A stretch of DNA of 22,305 bases from JBCCIM01 sp045106435 (lineage in GTDB: Bacteria; Bacteroidota; Rhodothermia; Rhodothermales; JAHQVL01): positions 1-22,305 of the forward strand of contig JBGCEN010000282.1 in NCBI GenBank assembly GCA_045106435.1. Reading direction: 5' to 3'. The position numbers and the translations under genes are program-made. Under the pieces are notes generated by a model. That model was not told the DNA's origin. It did no database searches and saw only the letters and a program-made list of their open reading frames with translations. Each line of letters begins with the position of its first letter. Position 1 is the stretch's first letter. Below are positions 8,015-16,368 of the stretch, in pieces.

Positions 8015-8689
8015 CTAGTCACCAGTGTGCCAAGCGGAGACTTCCTCAAGTGGCTTCCGCCCAAAATCAGGTACGGTGGCATCCTCCGAAGGGTACCCAA
8101 CAGGAAAGAGAATATAAGGCTTTTCGTTAACGGGCCGGTCCAATATGTCATTCAAGAACTTCATCGGGCTCGGCGTATGTGTAAGCGTGGCGAGCCCCAT
8201 GTTGTGGATTGCAGAAATGAACATTCCACACGCAATACCACAGCTTTCTTGCACGTAATAGTGTTTTTTACGCGCGCCATTTTCATCAAACCCATACCGC
8301 TGAACAAAACAGACCACAATCCAGGGCACCGTTTCTAAAAACGGCTTCTCCCAATTCGTCCCGATGGGTGCAAGCGCGTCAAGCCATTCTTCAGACATGC
8401 GGCCATCATAGCTTTCTTTCTCCTCTTTTTCTGCTGCAATCCGAATTTCGCGTTTAACAGCAGGATCACTAATGGCTACAAACGTCCAGGGCTGCATATG
8501 GGCTCCGCTTGGTGCTGTGCTCGCTGTTAGAATCGCACGTTCAATCAGATGTCTTGGCACGGGCTCGTCGCTAAAGAAGCGGATGGAACGCCGCGTATCC
8601 ATCATCTCATAAAATTCATTTGCACGCCCTTCCATTTCATCTTCTGGATATCGGCGCAGTTCAAACGGTACGTGCAATGTCTCTTTCAT
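8015..8689 (-). CDS. Nitroreductase-fold flavoprotein, iodotyrosine deiodinase-like
   Basis: This FMN enzyme of the nitroreductase superfamily matches the iodotyrosine deiodinase (IYD) subgroup, which removes halogen from halotyrosines reductively. In the 231-residue long form, FMN-binding RRSIR is at 40-44 and PSGAHMQPW at 67-75. The active-site lid holds E97, Y101 and K122, with the same E-x3-Y and Y-to-K spacing of 21 that I recall for human IYD E157/Y161/K182. HYYVQES and GLATLTHTP also match, as does VGYPSEDATVPDFGRKPLEEV. The open frame reaches a TTG at 8710. I prefer the ATG at 8689, which AAAGAAG precedes. Residue numbers drop by seven in that form (224 residues). It ends in its own strong terminator. 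Physiological substrate is unknown: deiodination is inferred, and general nitro or quinone reduction is possible. Confidence 0.85.
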   Translation of the reverse strand: MKETLHVPFELRRYPEDEMEGRANEFYEMMDTRRSIRFFSDEPVPRHLIERAILTASTAPSGAHMQPWTFVAISDPAVKREIRIAAEKEEKESYDGRMSEEWLDALAPIGTNWEKPFLETVPWIVVCFVQRYGFDENGARKKHYYVQESCGIACGMFISAIHNMGLATLTHTPSPMKFLNDILDRPVNEKPYILFPVGYPSEDATVPDFGRKPLEEVSAWHTGD

Positions 8690-8760
8690 AACAGCTTCTT
8701 TGATAGCCAATGGATCTCAAACCCAATCATTCCGGGCAGAAACACGAGGCTTCAAGTTAC

Positions 8761-9501
8761 TCATTTCAATTGAAAAACAACTTGTACGACAGCACGAACT
8801 TCCATTTCGCCGGCTGCATAAGCTTCTGGCTCAGGAGCAGACTCTGCTTTTGCCATCATCATTGTCTGATCAGACATCCTTACTACAGGTGAAGGCATTG
8901 AAAAACTTTGCTCTGCAATACGCATAACCATACCCAGTTCCGCATCCAATGTCTCAGCCATGAGCAATGCCTTTGATCGTGCCCGAGTCACGGCCTCAAC
9001 CAATGCCTCATCCCTCACTGCTTCTCTATCCTGCAACCCATACGTTACGCCATTGAGTCGGTTGGCTCCTTGCTGGACAACTTTTGCAATCAAATTCGGT
9101 AATACATCCAGGTCGACAATCTCGACAACCAATTCCCTCACCGCTTCATATCCTTTGTCTTCCGGCCGGCGTGTTTCAGGATTATATTCTCTTACCGGCT
9201 GCAAACGAAGCGTCTCCATGCGTATTTTTCGCTGATCTACGCCAAGCTCACGAACAGCATTCAATGTCTGTTTAGAGGTAGATGCATTCTCTGTCCGGGC
9301 CACTTCAGGATCATCATGTCTGGAGACAATCCCGAATCTTACGGTGGCTTTATCAGGGATTGCCTGCAAAACACCCTCTCCACTGACTGTAATCGTCCTG
9401 TCTAGTTTACTTTCCGTTTGCGCTATAGCCGGCGCCGCGGGAAAGATACTCGTGAATAAAAGGAGGGTCGTTAGAAGGAATCCAAAATATTTCATATACA
9501 T
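8761..9501 (-). CDS. SIMPL-domain (DUF541) periplasmic protein
   Basis: The 246-residue protein begins with a signal peptide: a hydrophobic core at about 6-20, then PAAPAIA with probable cleavage after A27. The mature part has the SIMPL/DUF541 pattern: RTITVSGEGVLQAIPDKATVRFGI at the start of the domain, a middle RKIRMETLRLQP, and EAVTRARSKALLMAETLDAELG toward the end. Proteins of this family are periplasmic or surface-associated; E. coli YggE is linked to oxidative-stress tolerance, but the biochemical role is unsettled. It is 71 bases upstream of the IYD-like gene on the same strand and could share its transcript and terminator. Two in-frame ATGs (9501 and 9495) are both usable, and neither has a Shine-Dalgarno sequence. 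Confidence 0.88.
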   Translation of the reverse strand: MYMKYFGFLLTTLLLFTSIFPAAPAIAQTESKLDRTITVSGEGVLQAIPDKATVRFGIVSRHDDPEVARTENASTSKQTLNAVRELGVDQRKIRMETLRLQPVREYNPETRRPEDKGYEAVRELVVEIVDLDVLPNLIAKVVQQGANRLNGVTYGLQDREAVRDEALVEAVTRARSKALLMAETLDAELGMVMRIAEQSFSMPSPVVRMSDQTMMMAKAESAPEPEAYAAGEMEVRAVVQVVFQLK

Positions 9502-9587
9502 GTATCGCGTTTAAATGAACAAGCACAAAATGTGCATGCGCCCAATCTAATAACGACTGATATTAGGTAATATTATTAATACAGAGA

Positions 9588-11087
9588 TTAAGGATGTAAG
9601 CGGCCGAGCAATCGAGGGAAAGGAATCGTCTCGCGTACGTGTTGAATGCCACAGATCCATGTTACTGCGCGTTCCAGGCCTAATCCAAAGCCACTATGCG
9701 GGACTGAACCAAAACGCCGAAGATCAAAATACCAGTTAAATACCTCAGCCGGCAGATTGTGTGCTTTCACCTGGCTTTCAAGAAATGCCAAGTCTGTTGC
9801 ACGCTCTCCGCCCCCAATAATCTCTCCATATCCTTCAGGTGCCAAAACATCCATACCCATGGCCAACCTGTCATCTTCAGGATCGCGCTTCATGTAGAAA
9901 GCTTTTATAACAGCCGGAAAACGATGAACGATAATTGGCTGGTCGTAGTGACGGGTAATAAGCGTTTCATCGCTTCCGCCAAAATCATTGCCCCATTCAA
10001 AATTTCGCGCTGAATCGCGCCATTTCGGAAGATTCCTGAGCTGCTCTTCAATGTCCTCCAAACGCTGATTAATTTCTATCGCGCGCGCATCAATTCTCCG
10101 TTTCTCGCCTTTCTTGACTTGTCCGTACCGCTTCTGATTGTCTGCCAGCTCTTCCTTCAACTTCGGCCCCTCAACTTCCAGCGCTGCAATCTCCTCGTTC
10201 ACCATGTTGAAGGTTTTATCGCTTTTCAACAAATCAACGGCATCTGAATAGTGTAAACGCGGGAATGGTGTTTTGATTTTCTCTAGTAAAGAAACATCTC
10301 TACCTACAATTTCCAGTTCTTCGCGACAGTTCGCCAAAACCTCTTCAACAATGGCCGCCAGAAAATCTTCAGCAAGCTCCATGTTCATTTCGAGGTCATA
10401 AAATGCCATCTCCGGCTCGATCATCCAAAACTCTGTGAGGTGCCGGCGCGTTTTTGATTTTTCAGCCCGGAATGTTGGGCCAAATGTGTAGATCTTGCCC
10501 ATCGCCATCGCCATGGCTTCTCCATAAAGCTGACCGCTTTGTGTCAGGTACGCAGGCTCACCAAAGTAATCAATCTCAAAAAGCGTTGACGTTCCCTCAA
10601 CCGCATTACCCGTGAGGATAGGGGCATCAGCCTGAATAAATCCTCTATTCTGAAAGAAGTGGTGAATGGCCATGATGATCTGGTTGCGAATCCGCAGAAT
10701 AGCCCACTGCCGCCGGCTTCTCAGCCATAAATGGCGGTTGTTCATCAGAAAATCTATGCCATGAGATTTTGGTGTGATGGGATACCCTTCTGAAGCACCT
10801 ATCAGCTTGAGTTCGGAAACCTGCACTTCAACACCACCCAACTGCCGCTCATCGAGCGAAACAGTGCCCTGTATCTCCACAGCACTCTCCTGCCCCAACC
10901 CTTCAGCAATCTCCCAACTACTCGCATCCACTTCTTCCTGATTCACAACACACTGCACCATACCCGTCCCATCGCGTAACACGAGAAACTGCAAGCTCTT
11001 TGAGCCGCGTTTATTGTACAACCATCCTTTCAGTTGTACGGCTTTACCTTCGTAGGATGTGAGTTTATCAATCGTTGTGTAAACCAT
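9588..11087 (-). CDS. asnS: Asparaginyl-tRNA synthetase
   Basis: This class IIb synthetase charges tRNA-Asn with asparagine. An N-terminal OB-fold anticodon-binding domain (about 1-100) contains LKGWLYNKRGSKSLQFLVLR. Numbering is from the GTG at 11093, two residues longer. The catalytic core has motif 1 around RGFIQADAPIL (150-160), motif 2 FRAEKSKTRRHLTEFWMIEPE with its central arginine (208-228), and motif 3 GFGLGLERAV (468-477). The protein is about 500 residues, longer than the roughly 435-465 usual in bacteria. The excess is a charged, helix-forming stretch at about 291-365, between SDAVDLLK and EWGNDFGGSDE. The overall sequence is nearer the Thermus type than E. coli AsnS. I start at the ATG 11087; the GTG at 11093 is the alternative. 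Confidence 0.95.
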   Translation of the reverse strand: MVYTTIDKLTSYEGKAVQLKGWLYNKRGSKSLQFLVLRDGTGMVQCVVNQEEVDASSWEIAEGLGQESAVEIQGTVSLDERQLGGVEVQVSELKLIGASEGYPITPKSHGIDFLMNNRHLWLRSRRQWAILRIRNQIIMAIHHFFQNRGFIQADAPILTGNAVEGTSTLFEIDYFGEPAYLTQSGQLYGEAMAMAMGKIYTFGPTFRAEKSKTRRHLTEFWMIEPEMAFYDLEMNMELAEDFLAAIVEEVLANCREELEIVGRDVSLLEKIKTPFPRLHYSDAVDLLKSDKTFNMVNEEIAALEVEGPKLKEELADNQKRYGQVKKGEKRRIDARAIEINQRLEDIEEQLRNLPKWRDSARNFEWGNDFGGSDETLITRHYDQPIIVHRFPAVIKAFYMKRDPEDDRLAMGMDVLAPEGYGEIIGGGERATDLAFLESQVKAHNLPAEVFNWYFDLRRFGSVPHSGFGLGLERAVTWICGIQHVRETIPFPRLLGRLHP

Positions 11088-11276
11088 CTGCACAGTTCAA
11101 TTTTGAAATGATTTAAATTTGAGTCAAGAGATTTCCAGAAACCGCTTTTAGCCGGCTATATACGCACTAAATCAGAAAAATGATCAATCTTCACAACTTC
11201 TTATGTTTAGAAACTATTGAGTCCTGAGAATCTGTTGAGATTTAAAAGCGCACATTTTACGCTTATCAATTTCGGA

Positions 11277-12164
11277 TCAAAAGAATAGCGTTGCCAAGAG
11301 CGTTGCAAGGGGCCATGAAATAACAAGATCCAGCGCCAATCCATAGAGTAAATAAGATTGGCGTAATGGCCTGATACAGAACAGTAGCATGAGACAAAGC
11401 CCCCCCAGATCAACATAAAAATGCGCCGGCCACGCATTCCCATACCCAATCAGCAAACCAACTGTAATGGCCACCATCACGCAAAAAGAAGAGAGGATGC
11501 GCAGCTGCTTTTCACGAAGAAACATCGCAATAGATCGGAAGCCTGCCAGTTCATCGCCGGCGCGGTCAAGCCAGTCTGTTAACAGTACATTGGGCAGGAT
11601 AAATAAGAACCTGTAGCCCACCAATCCAACGATCCATTTATCTGGTGTGAGGCCGGCTTCAAAAACAGGCAGGAGCACACTCCCAAGGGACCATGCTCCT
11701 GAAATAAACAGTGGTTTTAGATACCACGAACTTTTAGGACGCACCCCACCGGGAAATACAGGCTGAAGGTATAAAACACCAAGTACAGCCAGCAAACATC
11801 CCCAAAGTATTGCACGCCAGGTAAGTGAAACGGCAGCAAGCCCCCCCACGCCCATCGAAAAAATAATGGAAAGATAAATATATATCTGATGCGATTGCAC
11901 CCAGAGAACGCGAGCAGGCTGGTTGATTTCGTCTTCTGCACTTACCAGCAAGCAGCGATCGAGTTGATAAACGAGAAATGCGCCGCAACAGCCGGCAAGG
12001 AGCACTGCGTAATTCAGTGCGATCCCTGTGAGTACATAGGTGCCGGCCATCAACCCAAAGGCTACCAGCAATATATGTACATTGCTGTACTTCAGGAATG
12101 CAATCAGCCTCCCTTCTTCAGCAGAAACCAGTACTGTTTGATCAAAACCAGAATTTAAAGACAT
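11277..12164 (-). CDS. UbiA-superfamily-like integral membrane protein
   Basis: The 295-residue protein is almost entirely hydrophobic, with eight or nine predicted membrane helices. Two acidic loops occupy the positions of the prenyl-pyrophosphate and magnesium motifs of UbiA prenyltransferases: YQLDRCLLVSAEDEINQP (66-83) and DWLDRAGDELAGFRS (197-211). Both are degenerate compared with the canonical NDxxDxxxD. UbiA enzymes join isoprenoid tails to aromatic or other acceptors for quinones, hemes and lipids. No quinone, heme or carotenoid biosynthesis genes lie nearby, so the substrate is unknown and loss of catalytic function is possible. It is on the same strand as asnS, upstream of it by 189 bases. 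The ATG start has no clear ribosome binding site. Confidence 0.6.
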   Translation of the reverse strand: MSLNSGFDQTVLVSAEEGRLIAFLKYSNVHILLVAFGLMAGTYVLTGIALNYAVLLAGCCGAFLVYQLDRCLLVSAEDEINQPARVLWVQSHQIYIYLSIIFSMGVGGLAAVSLTWRAILWGCLLAVLGVLYLQPVFPGGVRPKSSWYLKPLFISGAWSLGSVLLPVFEAGLTPDKWIVGLVGYRFLFILPNVLLTDWLDRAGDELAGFRSIAMFLREKQLRILSSFCVMVAITVGLLIGYGNAWPAHFYVDLGGLCLMLLFCIRPLRQSYLLYGLALDLVISWPLATLLATLFF

Positions 12165-12272
12165 GAAAGTTCGAGAAGCACAAAACCAAATTCAAAGGTC
12201 TTGAAATCACGTCTATCTTTAGAGATCCGGCACAAACAAAGAAATGCTGATTTTAAGCCAACGTACTGACGT

Positions 12273-14888
12273 TTATTTGAGCAGCGTCATCGTCTTGCTT
12301 TCCGTATATATCTGCTGATTGCCGTGTGCGACAATTCTGTAAACATACGTGCCTGAAGAAAGCGAAGAGGCATCTAACTGAATCGCATGTCGGGAGCCGG
12401 CCTGGAAAGGCTGTGGATCTGTACTCATGACTTGACGTCCCAGCATATCAAAAACATCTACGTTAACACTTGCCGGCTCGGGCAGATTAAATTCAACCGA
12501 GGTTGAAGGATTAAAAGGATTGGGATAATTCCCTTCTAAGCCAAAAGCATTAGGCAATGTAAACTCGTCCTCGTTATCCGTTGCCAAAGGCAGAAAAATG
12601 GCTCTGCCATCAGGAGCGTAAGCCGTAATCGAAAGGTCTGGCTGCCCAATGATTGGATTAACAAACCCTTGAATAATAAATAGAAGCGCTGCTCCGCCTG
12701 TTCTGCTCAGGTCAGCACGGTAAATACCAATTCTCTCACCGCTATTCTGCGTGATCTCGATATTGTAAACACCTGGCTCAAATTCTCTAGCCAGAAATGA
12801 ATCGCCAAAAGACAATCCCTTAGCAAGGGTGAGGATACGATTATATGACTCTGAGTCATCTACTACATACGCATTCACGGGTGGCGCATCAGGCGATCCT
12901 TGAAATACATTAAGCCCTACAGAGTTCTCATTTGATGATTCCTGCTGTGAATCCTGCAATACCAACCCAATAGCTTGTTTTCCGGAGCCGGTATATAACC
13001 CATTGATCACAGCTACATAGTCTTTGTCACTCTCCAGAGAGACATTGGTAGACGTGACAGGGTTTGTGTTGTCGTTGGCATCGTTTCTCACTACGTCCAG
13101 CTTTACAGCCTCATTGGTAAGCTCCAAAAAAGCTGTAGCACTCCCGTAAGAAAGCCCATCGATGTATTTCACATCATTCAAGTAGATATCTACCGCCGGC
13201 GCATCTGATGAGTTGTGCACGATTTGCAGATAGGTAGCAAACCCCTGAACGGTTACGCTACCATCAACGGTAGACACGGCCGGACTCCCAGCGTTGTATT
13301 GAAAAGACGAGAAGCTTAATGGACTCGTGCCCGGGCCTACGAGCGTACCGCTCATGTTAACCAATACGCCTGCGCCACTCAGGGGTGTACCAGATGTCAG
13401 GCTGACAATAACCTGCCCCGGCGTATTTGTATTGACAGAAACCGTATTGCCCGCTGAAAGCGTTCCATTGACGGTTGCGCCTGTAATTGTGATGTCGTCT
13501 GGATCGTAAGCTACCGTAAACACATACGACAGTACATTTTCTCCGGTCAAATCTCCTGTATTGACAGGAATAGTCACTTGCTGGCCAATTTCTCCGATGA
13601 TGTTTGTCGGCATGGATACCGCTATTTGACCACTTTCGATAACGGTTACGCTGCCGTTGTTTGTCGTTGCCGGCACGTTACCTCCATTAAAGGAGAAGTT
13701 ATCGAAGGTCAGCGGACTTGAACCGCCGCCGAGCAATGTAAAATTGATGTTTAGCAACGTGCCTGCACCAGACAACGTCGCACCGCTCCAGGAAATACCG
13801 ATCTTACCCGGCGTACTCAAATCAACCGTAGCCGCCGTAGCAGCGGTCATGGTACCCGTCTGATTCACCGCACTCACTTGCAGGAGTGTCTGATCATAAT
13901 CGAGGGTCGTGTTAAAAGACGAAACGCCACTGCCTGTTACATCACCTACAGTCATAGGTACTGACAAGATTGTGCCGGCATTTCCAGATAATGCAGGAAG
14001 ACTCACCGCAATCGGGTCGTTCGCCCCGCTGATCGTAACACTACCGTTGGTCACATTTGCTACAGGGTCTCCGCTATTAAATTGCATGGTTGCAAGAGTC
14101 AGCGTAGAAATACCTGTTGCGACTGGATTAACAAGTAGATTTCCCAAAACACCTGAACCGGTCAGGGGTGTACCATCATTCCAGGTGACCGTTATCTGCC
14201 CGCTTGTCCCTGTGTTCACAGTCGGAGCTGCTGCTCCAGACAACGTGCCGGCAGTTGAGAAGCTGGCAATATCGATGGTTGCCGCATCATATACGAGGGT
14301 AAACGAATATGACGTTATATTTTTCCCGGTAACGTCATTGACTGAAACAGGAATCGAGAGCTGGCTTCCACCAACCGTTCCTGAAGAAGAAGACGGTACG
14401 CTGACATTTACAGATCCTGTAGTACCCGTACCAACCGTAATCAGGCCATTGGTTGTTGCTGCCGATCCTTCTTCATTAAAGTTGAACGAGTCAAAAACAA
14501 GCGAACTCGAACCTTCCTGAAGAAACGTTGCCTGCAAATTAACCAGCACGCCGGCGCCTGTAACCCCCAAGGGTTCAGCAAGCGATACCGTTAACTTCCC
14601 AGACACAGTTGTATTTACAAACAACAGCGCTGAAGTTGATTCTGAAAGCGTGCCCGTGACGTCTGCCCCGGTGAATTCAACGATTGTCGGATCATAAGAG
14701 ATTGTAAACTGATACGAAATGATGTCCTGGCCTGTGAGATCAGAAACAGTAATAGGAATCAATTCAGATGCACCTGCGGCTACCTGCAGATCAGGTAGCG
14801 TAACAGAAATCTGCGCTTGAGCAGATCGATGCGTCAAGATTAGAGCAAATAAAATAAACGGTATAACCCGTAGTATAAGTCTCCACAT
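12273..14888 (-). CDS. Secreted four-repeat cohesin-fold protein with DUF4397-like region and T9SS sorting domain
   Basis: This large exported surface or secreted protein is numbered here on the 878-residue long form. A signal peptide (8-33, ending SAQAQ) is followed by four cohesin-like beta-sandwich repeats at about 34-159, 166-294, 299-424 and 429-555. Each contains V-x-D-[LV]-T-G, a Y-D-x-x-[IL] strand and a closing T-N-G-x-[IV]-T-V or D-G-S-V-T-V. Residues 559-775 hold one or two DUF4397-like domains (IVHNSSDAPAVDIYLN; then QGSPDAPPVNAYVVDD). The end (793-878) is a T9SS type A sorting domain with NYPNPFNPSTSVEF and DMLGRQV. The frame opens at a TTG (14909), but the ATG at 14888 directly precedes the signal peptide. 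No dockerin-bearing partner is visible, so the cohesin fold is probably adhesive or structural. The neighbour at 15254 is a one-repeat paralogue. Confidence 0.88.
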   Translation of the reverse strand: MWRLILRVIPFILFALILTHRSAQAQISVTLPDLQVAAGASELIPITVSDLTGQDIISYQFTISYDPTIVEFTGADVTGTLSESTSALLFVNTTVSGKLTVSLAEPLGVTGAGVLVNLQATFLQEGSSSLVFDSFNFNEEGSAATTNGLITVGTGTTGSVNVSVPSSSSGTVGGSQLSIPVSVNDVTGKNITSYSFTLVYDAATIDIASFSTAGTLSGAAAPTVNTGTSGQITVTWNDGTPLTGSGVLGNLLVNPVATGISTLTLATMQFNSGDPVANVTNGSVTISGANDPIAVSLPALSGNAGTILSVPMTVGDVTGSGVSSFNTTLDYDQTLLQVSAVNQTGTMTAATAATVDLSTPGKIGISWSGATLSGAGTLLNINFTLLGGGSSPLTFDNFSFNGGNVPATTNNGSVTVIESGQIAVSMPTNIIGEIGQQVTIPVNTGDLTGENVLSYVFTVAYDPDDITITGATVNGTLSAGNTVSVNTNTPGQVIVSLTSGTPLSGAGVLVNMSGTLVGPGTSPLSFSSFQYNAGSPAVSTVDGSVTVQGFATYLQIVHNSSDAPAVDIYLNDVKYIDGLSYGSATAFLELTNEAVKLDVVRNDANDNTNPVTSTNVSLESDKDYVAVINGLYTGSGKQAIGLVLQDSQQESSNENSVGLNVFQGSPDAPPVNAYVVDDSESYNRILTLAKGLSFGDSFLAREFEPGVYNIEITQNSGERIGIYRADLSRTGGAALLFIIQGFVNPIIGQPDLSITAYAPDGRAIFLPLATDNEDEFTLPNAFGLEGNYPNPFNPSTSVEFNLPEPASVNVDVFDMLGRQVMSTDPQPFQAGSRHAIQLDASSLSSGTYVYRIVAHGNQQIYTESKTMTLLK

Positions 14889-15253
14889 AGCTTTACGGAA
14901 AGAAAACAATTCCTGAGATTCTAGCGGCTGATTTAAGTATTTCAGCAGGTTAGAATGTGGTAATTATTGCGATTGCGCTTCCTTGAGGTCCTTGAAGATC
15001 GGATTCAAGCTTTATCTTGGGGGACTTTTGCTTGGTAGTAGTTATACACCAAGCAAAACAGAGACCAAAATGACTCTTCAAACCTGCGTAGGGACGAATG
15101 GGAAGCAAGAAATAGTGATTAGAAAGGCTTGAGAAGGATGAGCCGGCGTTGAGCTTTTTGGAAGCAGCTTTTGTGAGCAACATGCACGATTGGCGATGCT
15201 TGGCTAACTTTCAAAACAACCGGTCTCACCATCCTTCTCCGCGAAATGCGAGC
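14889..15253. other. 365-base gap between the two cohesin-fold genes
   Basis: No convincing gene is seen. A 77-codon minus-strand frame (14950-15183) has no family features and contains the hairpin at 15026-15058, so I consider it chance. The gap probably holds the end of the upstream transcript and the promoter of the four-repeat gene; I cannot identify either box with confidence. Confidence 0.6.
15026..15058. repeat. Perfect 11-bp inverted repeat
   Basis: TTTTGCTTGGT (15026-15036) and ACCAAGCAAAA (15048-15058) are perfect complements around an 11-base loop. It lies about 195 bases after the stop of the one-repeat cohesin gene. Neither strand has a T-run after the stem, so it is not a standard intrinsic terminator. 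It could be a transcript-end stabiliser or a protein-binding site. Confidence 0.75.
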
Positions 15254-16021
15254 CTATTTGAGAAGCGTCATAGTTGCTGACTTTACATAGGTGTTTGTTG
15301 CGCCCAGAGCTCGGACCTGATAAACATAAACACCTGACGCCAGCGAGGAAGCGTCTACATCAATCCGATGCTGGGCACCGGCCTGATACACTCGTGATGG
15401 TATAGTAAGGGCTTCACGGCCCAGCATATCAACAAGTTTGATTGTAACCTCAGCTGTTTCTGGCAAATCAAACTGAATTGTGGTCGTAGGATTGAATGGG
15501 TTTGGGTAGTTTCCAAGCAATTCAAAACTCGTTGGCACCAATCCTTCATCTTCATTGCTTACCTGAACAGTATTTGAGATTTCACCGTTCTTGGTCGCAG
15601 CCCGCGGAGATCCTTCGTTAAACGAGAAGGAATCCAAAGACAGGTTTGTGGTACCCTTTTTTCTGAATTTACCAGTAATGTGCATTAATATACCATCACC
15701 TTGAAGGGGTTCATAGTGTGCACCACCAATTGAAATCTGGCCTGGGGTGTCCATATTCAAGATGAGCGCAAAGTCTTCAGCCAAATCACCCAGCGCTTCT
15801 ACACCGGTAATTTCAATAATGGAATCGTCGTATGTCATCGTAAGCAAAAAGGCCTTTACATCCTGGCCAGTAACATCTCCGACTGTGAGGGGCAGCGAAA
15901 TATCGCGTGCTTCATAGTATTCTATAGGGAGGGCAACCGGGACTTGGGCATACACAGAATTGCTTACGAAAAACATTACCCCCAAGGTAAAGGAAAGAAC
16001 CTTTGGAAAGATATTAGACAT
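15254..16021 (-). CDS. Secreted single cohesin-fold protein with T9SS sorting domain
   Basis: This is a short exported paralogue of the four-repeat protein downstream. After a signal peptide (MSNIFPKVLSF to VYAQ) comes one cohesin-like domain with LPLTVGDVTGQDVKAF, the YDDSIIEITG strand and a closing AATKNGEIS. A linker leads to a T9SS type A sorting domain with NYPNPFNPTTTIQFDLPE and LVDMLGRE, ending TMTLLK exactly as the larger paralogue does. It should therefore cross the outer membrane through the type IX system and have its C-terminal domain removed. The frame extends to a TTG at 16072; I chose the ATG at 16021 because it leads straight into the signal peptide (255 residues). The binding partner is unknown. 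Confidence 0.87.
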   Translation of the reverse strand: MSNIFPKVLSFTLGVMFFVSNSVYAQVPVALPIEYYEARDISLPLTVGDVTGQDVKAFLLTMTYDDSIIEITGVEALGDLAEDFALILNMDTPGQISIGGAHYEPLQGDGILMHITGKFRKKGTTNLSLDSFSFNEGSPRAATKNGEISNTVQVSNEDEGLVPTSFELLGNYPNPFNPTTTIQFDLPETAEVTIKLVDMLGREALTIPSRVYQAGAQHRIDVDASSLASGVYVYQVRALGATNTYVKSATMTLLK

Positions 16022-16368
16022 TTTTTCTATTCTGTGGTTTGTGACAGAGGTGTATTTAATAAGAGGGGTCAAGTACTAATCGTTTTTCGTGGGGGGCGAA
16101 AAGAAAGTACGTTAGATCTTGCCTTGCGTATTATTGTGATGCCAGTTCCAAATGAGTTGTGACCGGCTCATCAACATGATCGAGGCTAAAACAAAACCCA
16201 TGCCAATAGAAAAATATGTGCTTCCAGAATTAACATCCAGAACAGATTTTTGGCTTTGACGGAGCACTATTTTTGGCCCCTCGGCACCCAAGCCTTTCGA
16301 GCACTGGCTATTATCCGCAGAAACACACAAACTCAAATGCTTCGATTTTGACGCATTCAGGCCACTTT
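16022..16368. other. 347-base gap between the phosphoesterase and the cohesin gene
   Basis: The gap contains a 74-codon minus-strand frame (16112-16336, TTG start) with one hydrophobic stretch, FSIGMGFVLASIMLM. It has no ribosome binding site and no recognised family, so I do not call it a gene. Near 16073-16109 there is a two-part imperfect hairpin: TTTTCG against CGAAAA inside GTACT against AGTAC. It lies about 50 bases upstream of the cohesin gene and might be a weak terminator or an operator. Confidence 0.5.

Noticed and set aside
13909..14520. A 203-codon plus-strand open frame inside the four-repeat cohesin gene
   Set aside because: It is antisense to a protein with clear repeats, a signal peptide and a sorting domain. 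Its length comes from the Val/Thr/Gly-rich codons opposite.
14950..15183. A 77-codon minus-strand open frame between the cohesin genes
   Set aside because: No ribosome binding site or recognisable domain, and it contains the perfect hairpin at 15026-15058.
16112..16336. A 74-codon minus-strand frame with one hydrophobic segment
   Set aside because: TTG start without a ribosome binding site and no family match; a small membrane protein cannot be excluded, but the support is too thin.
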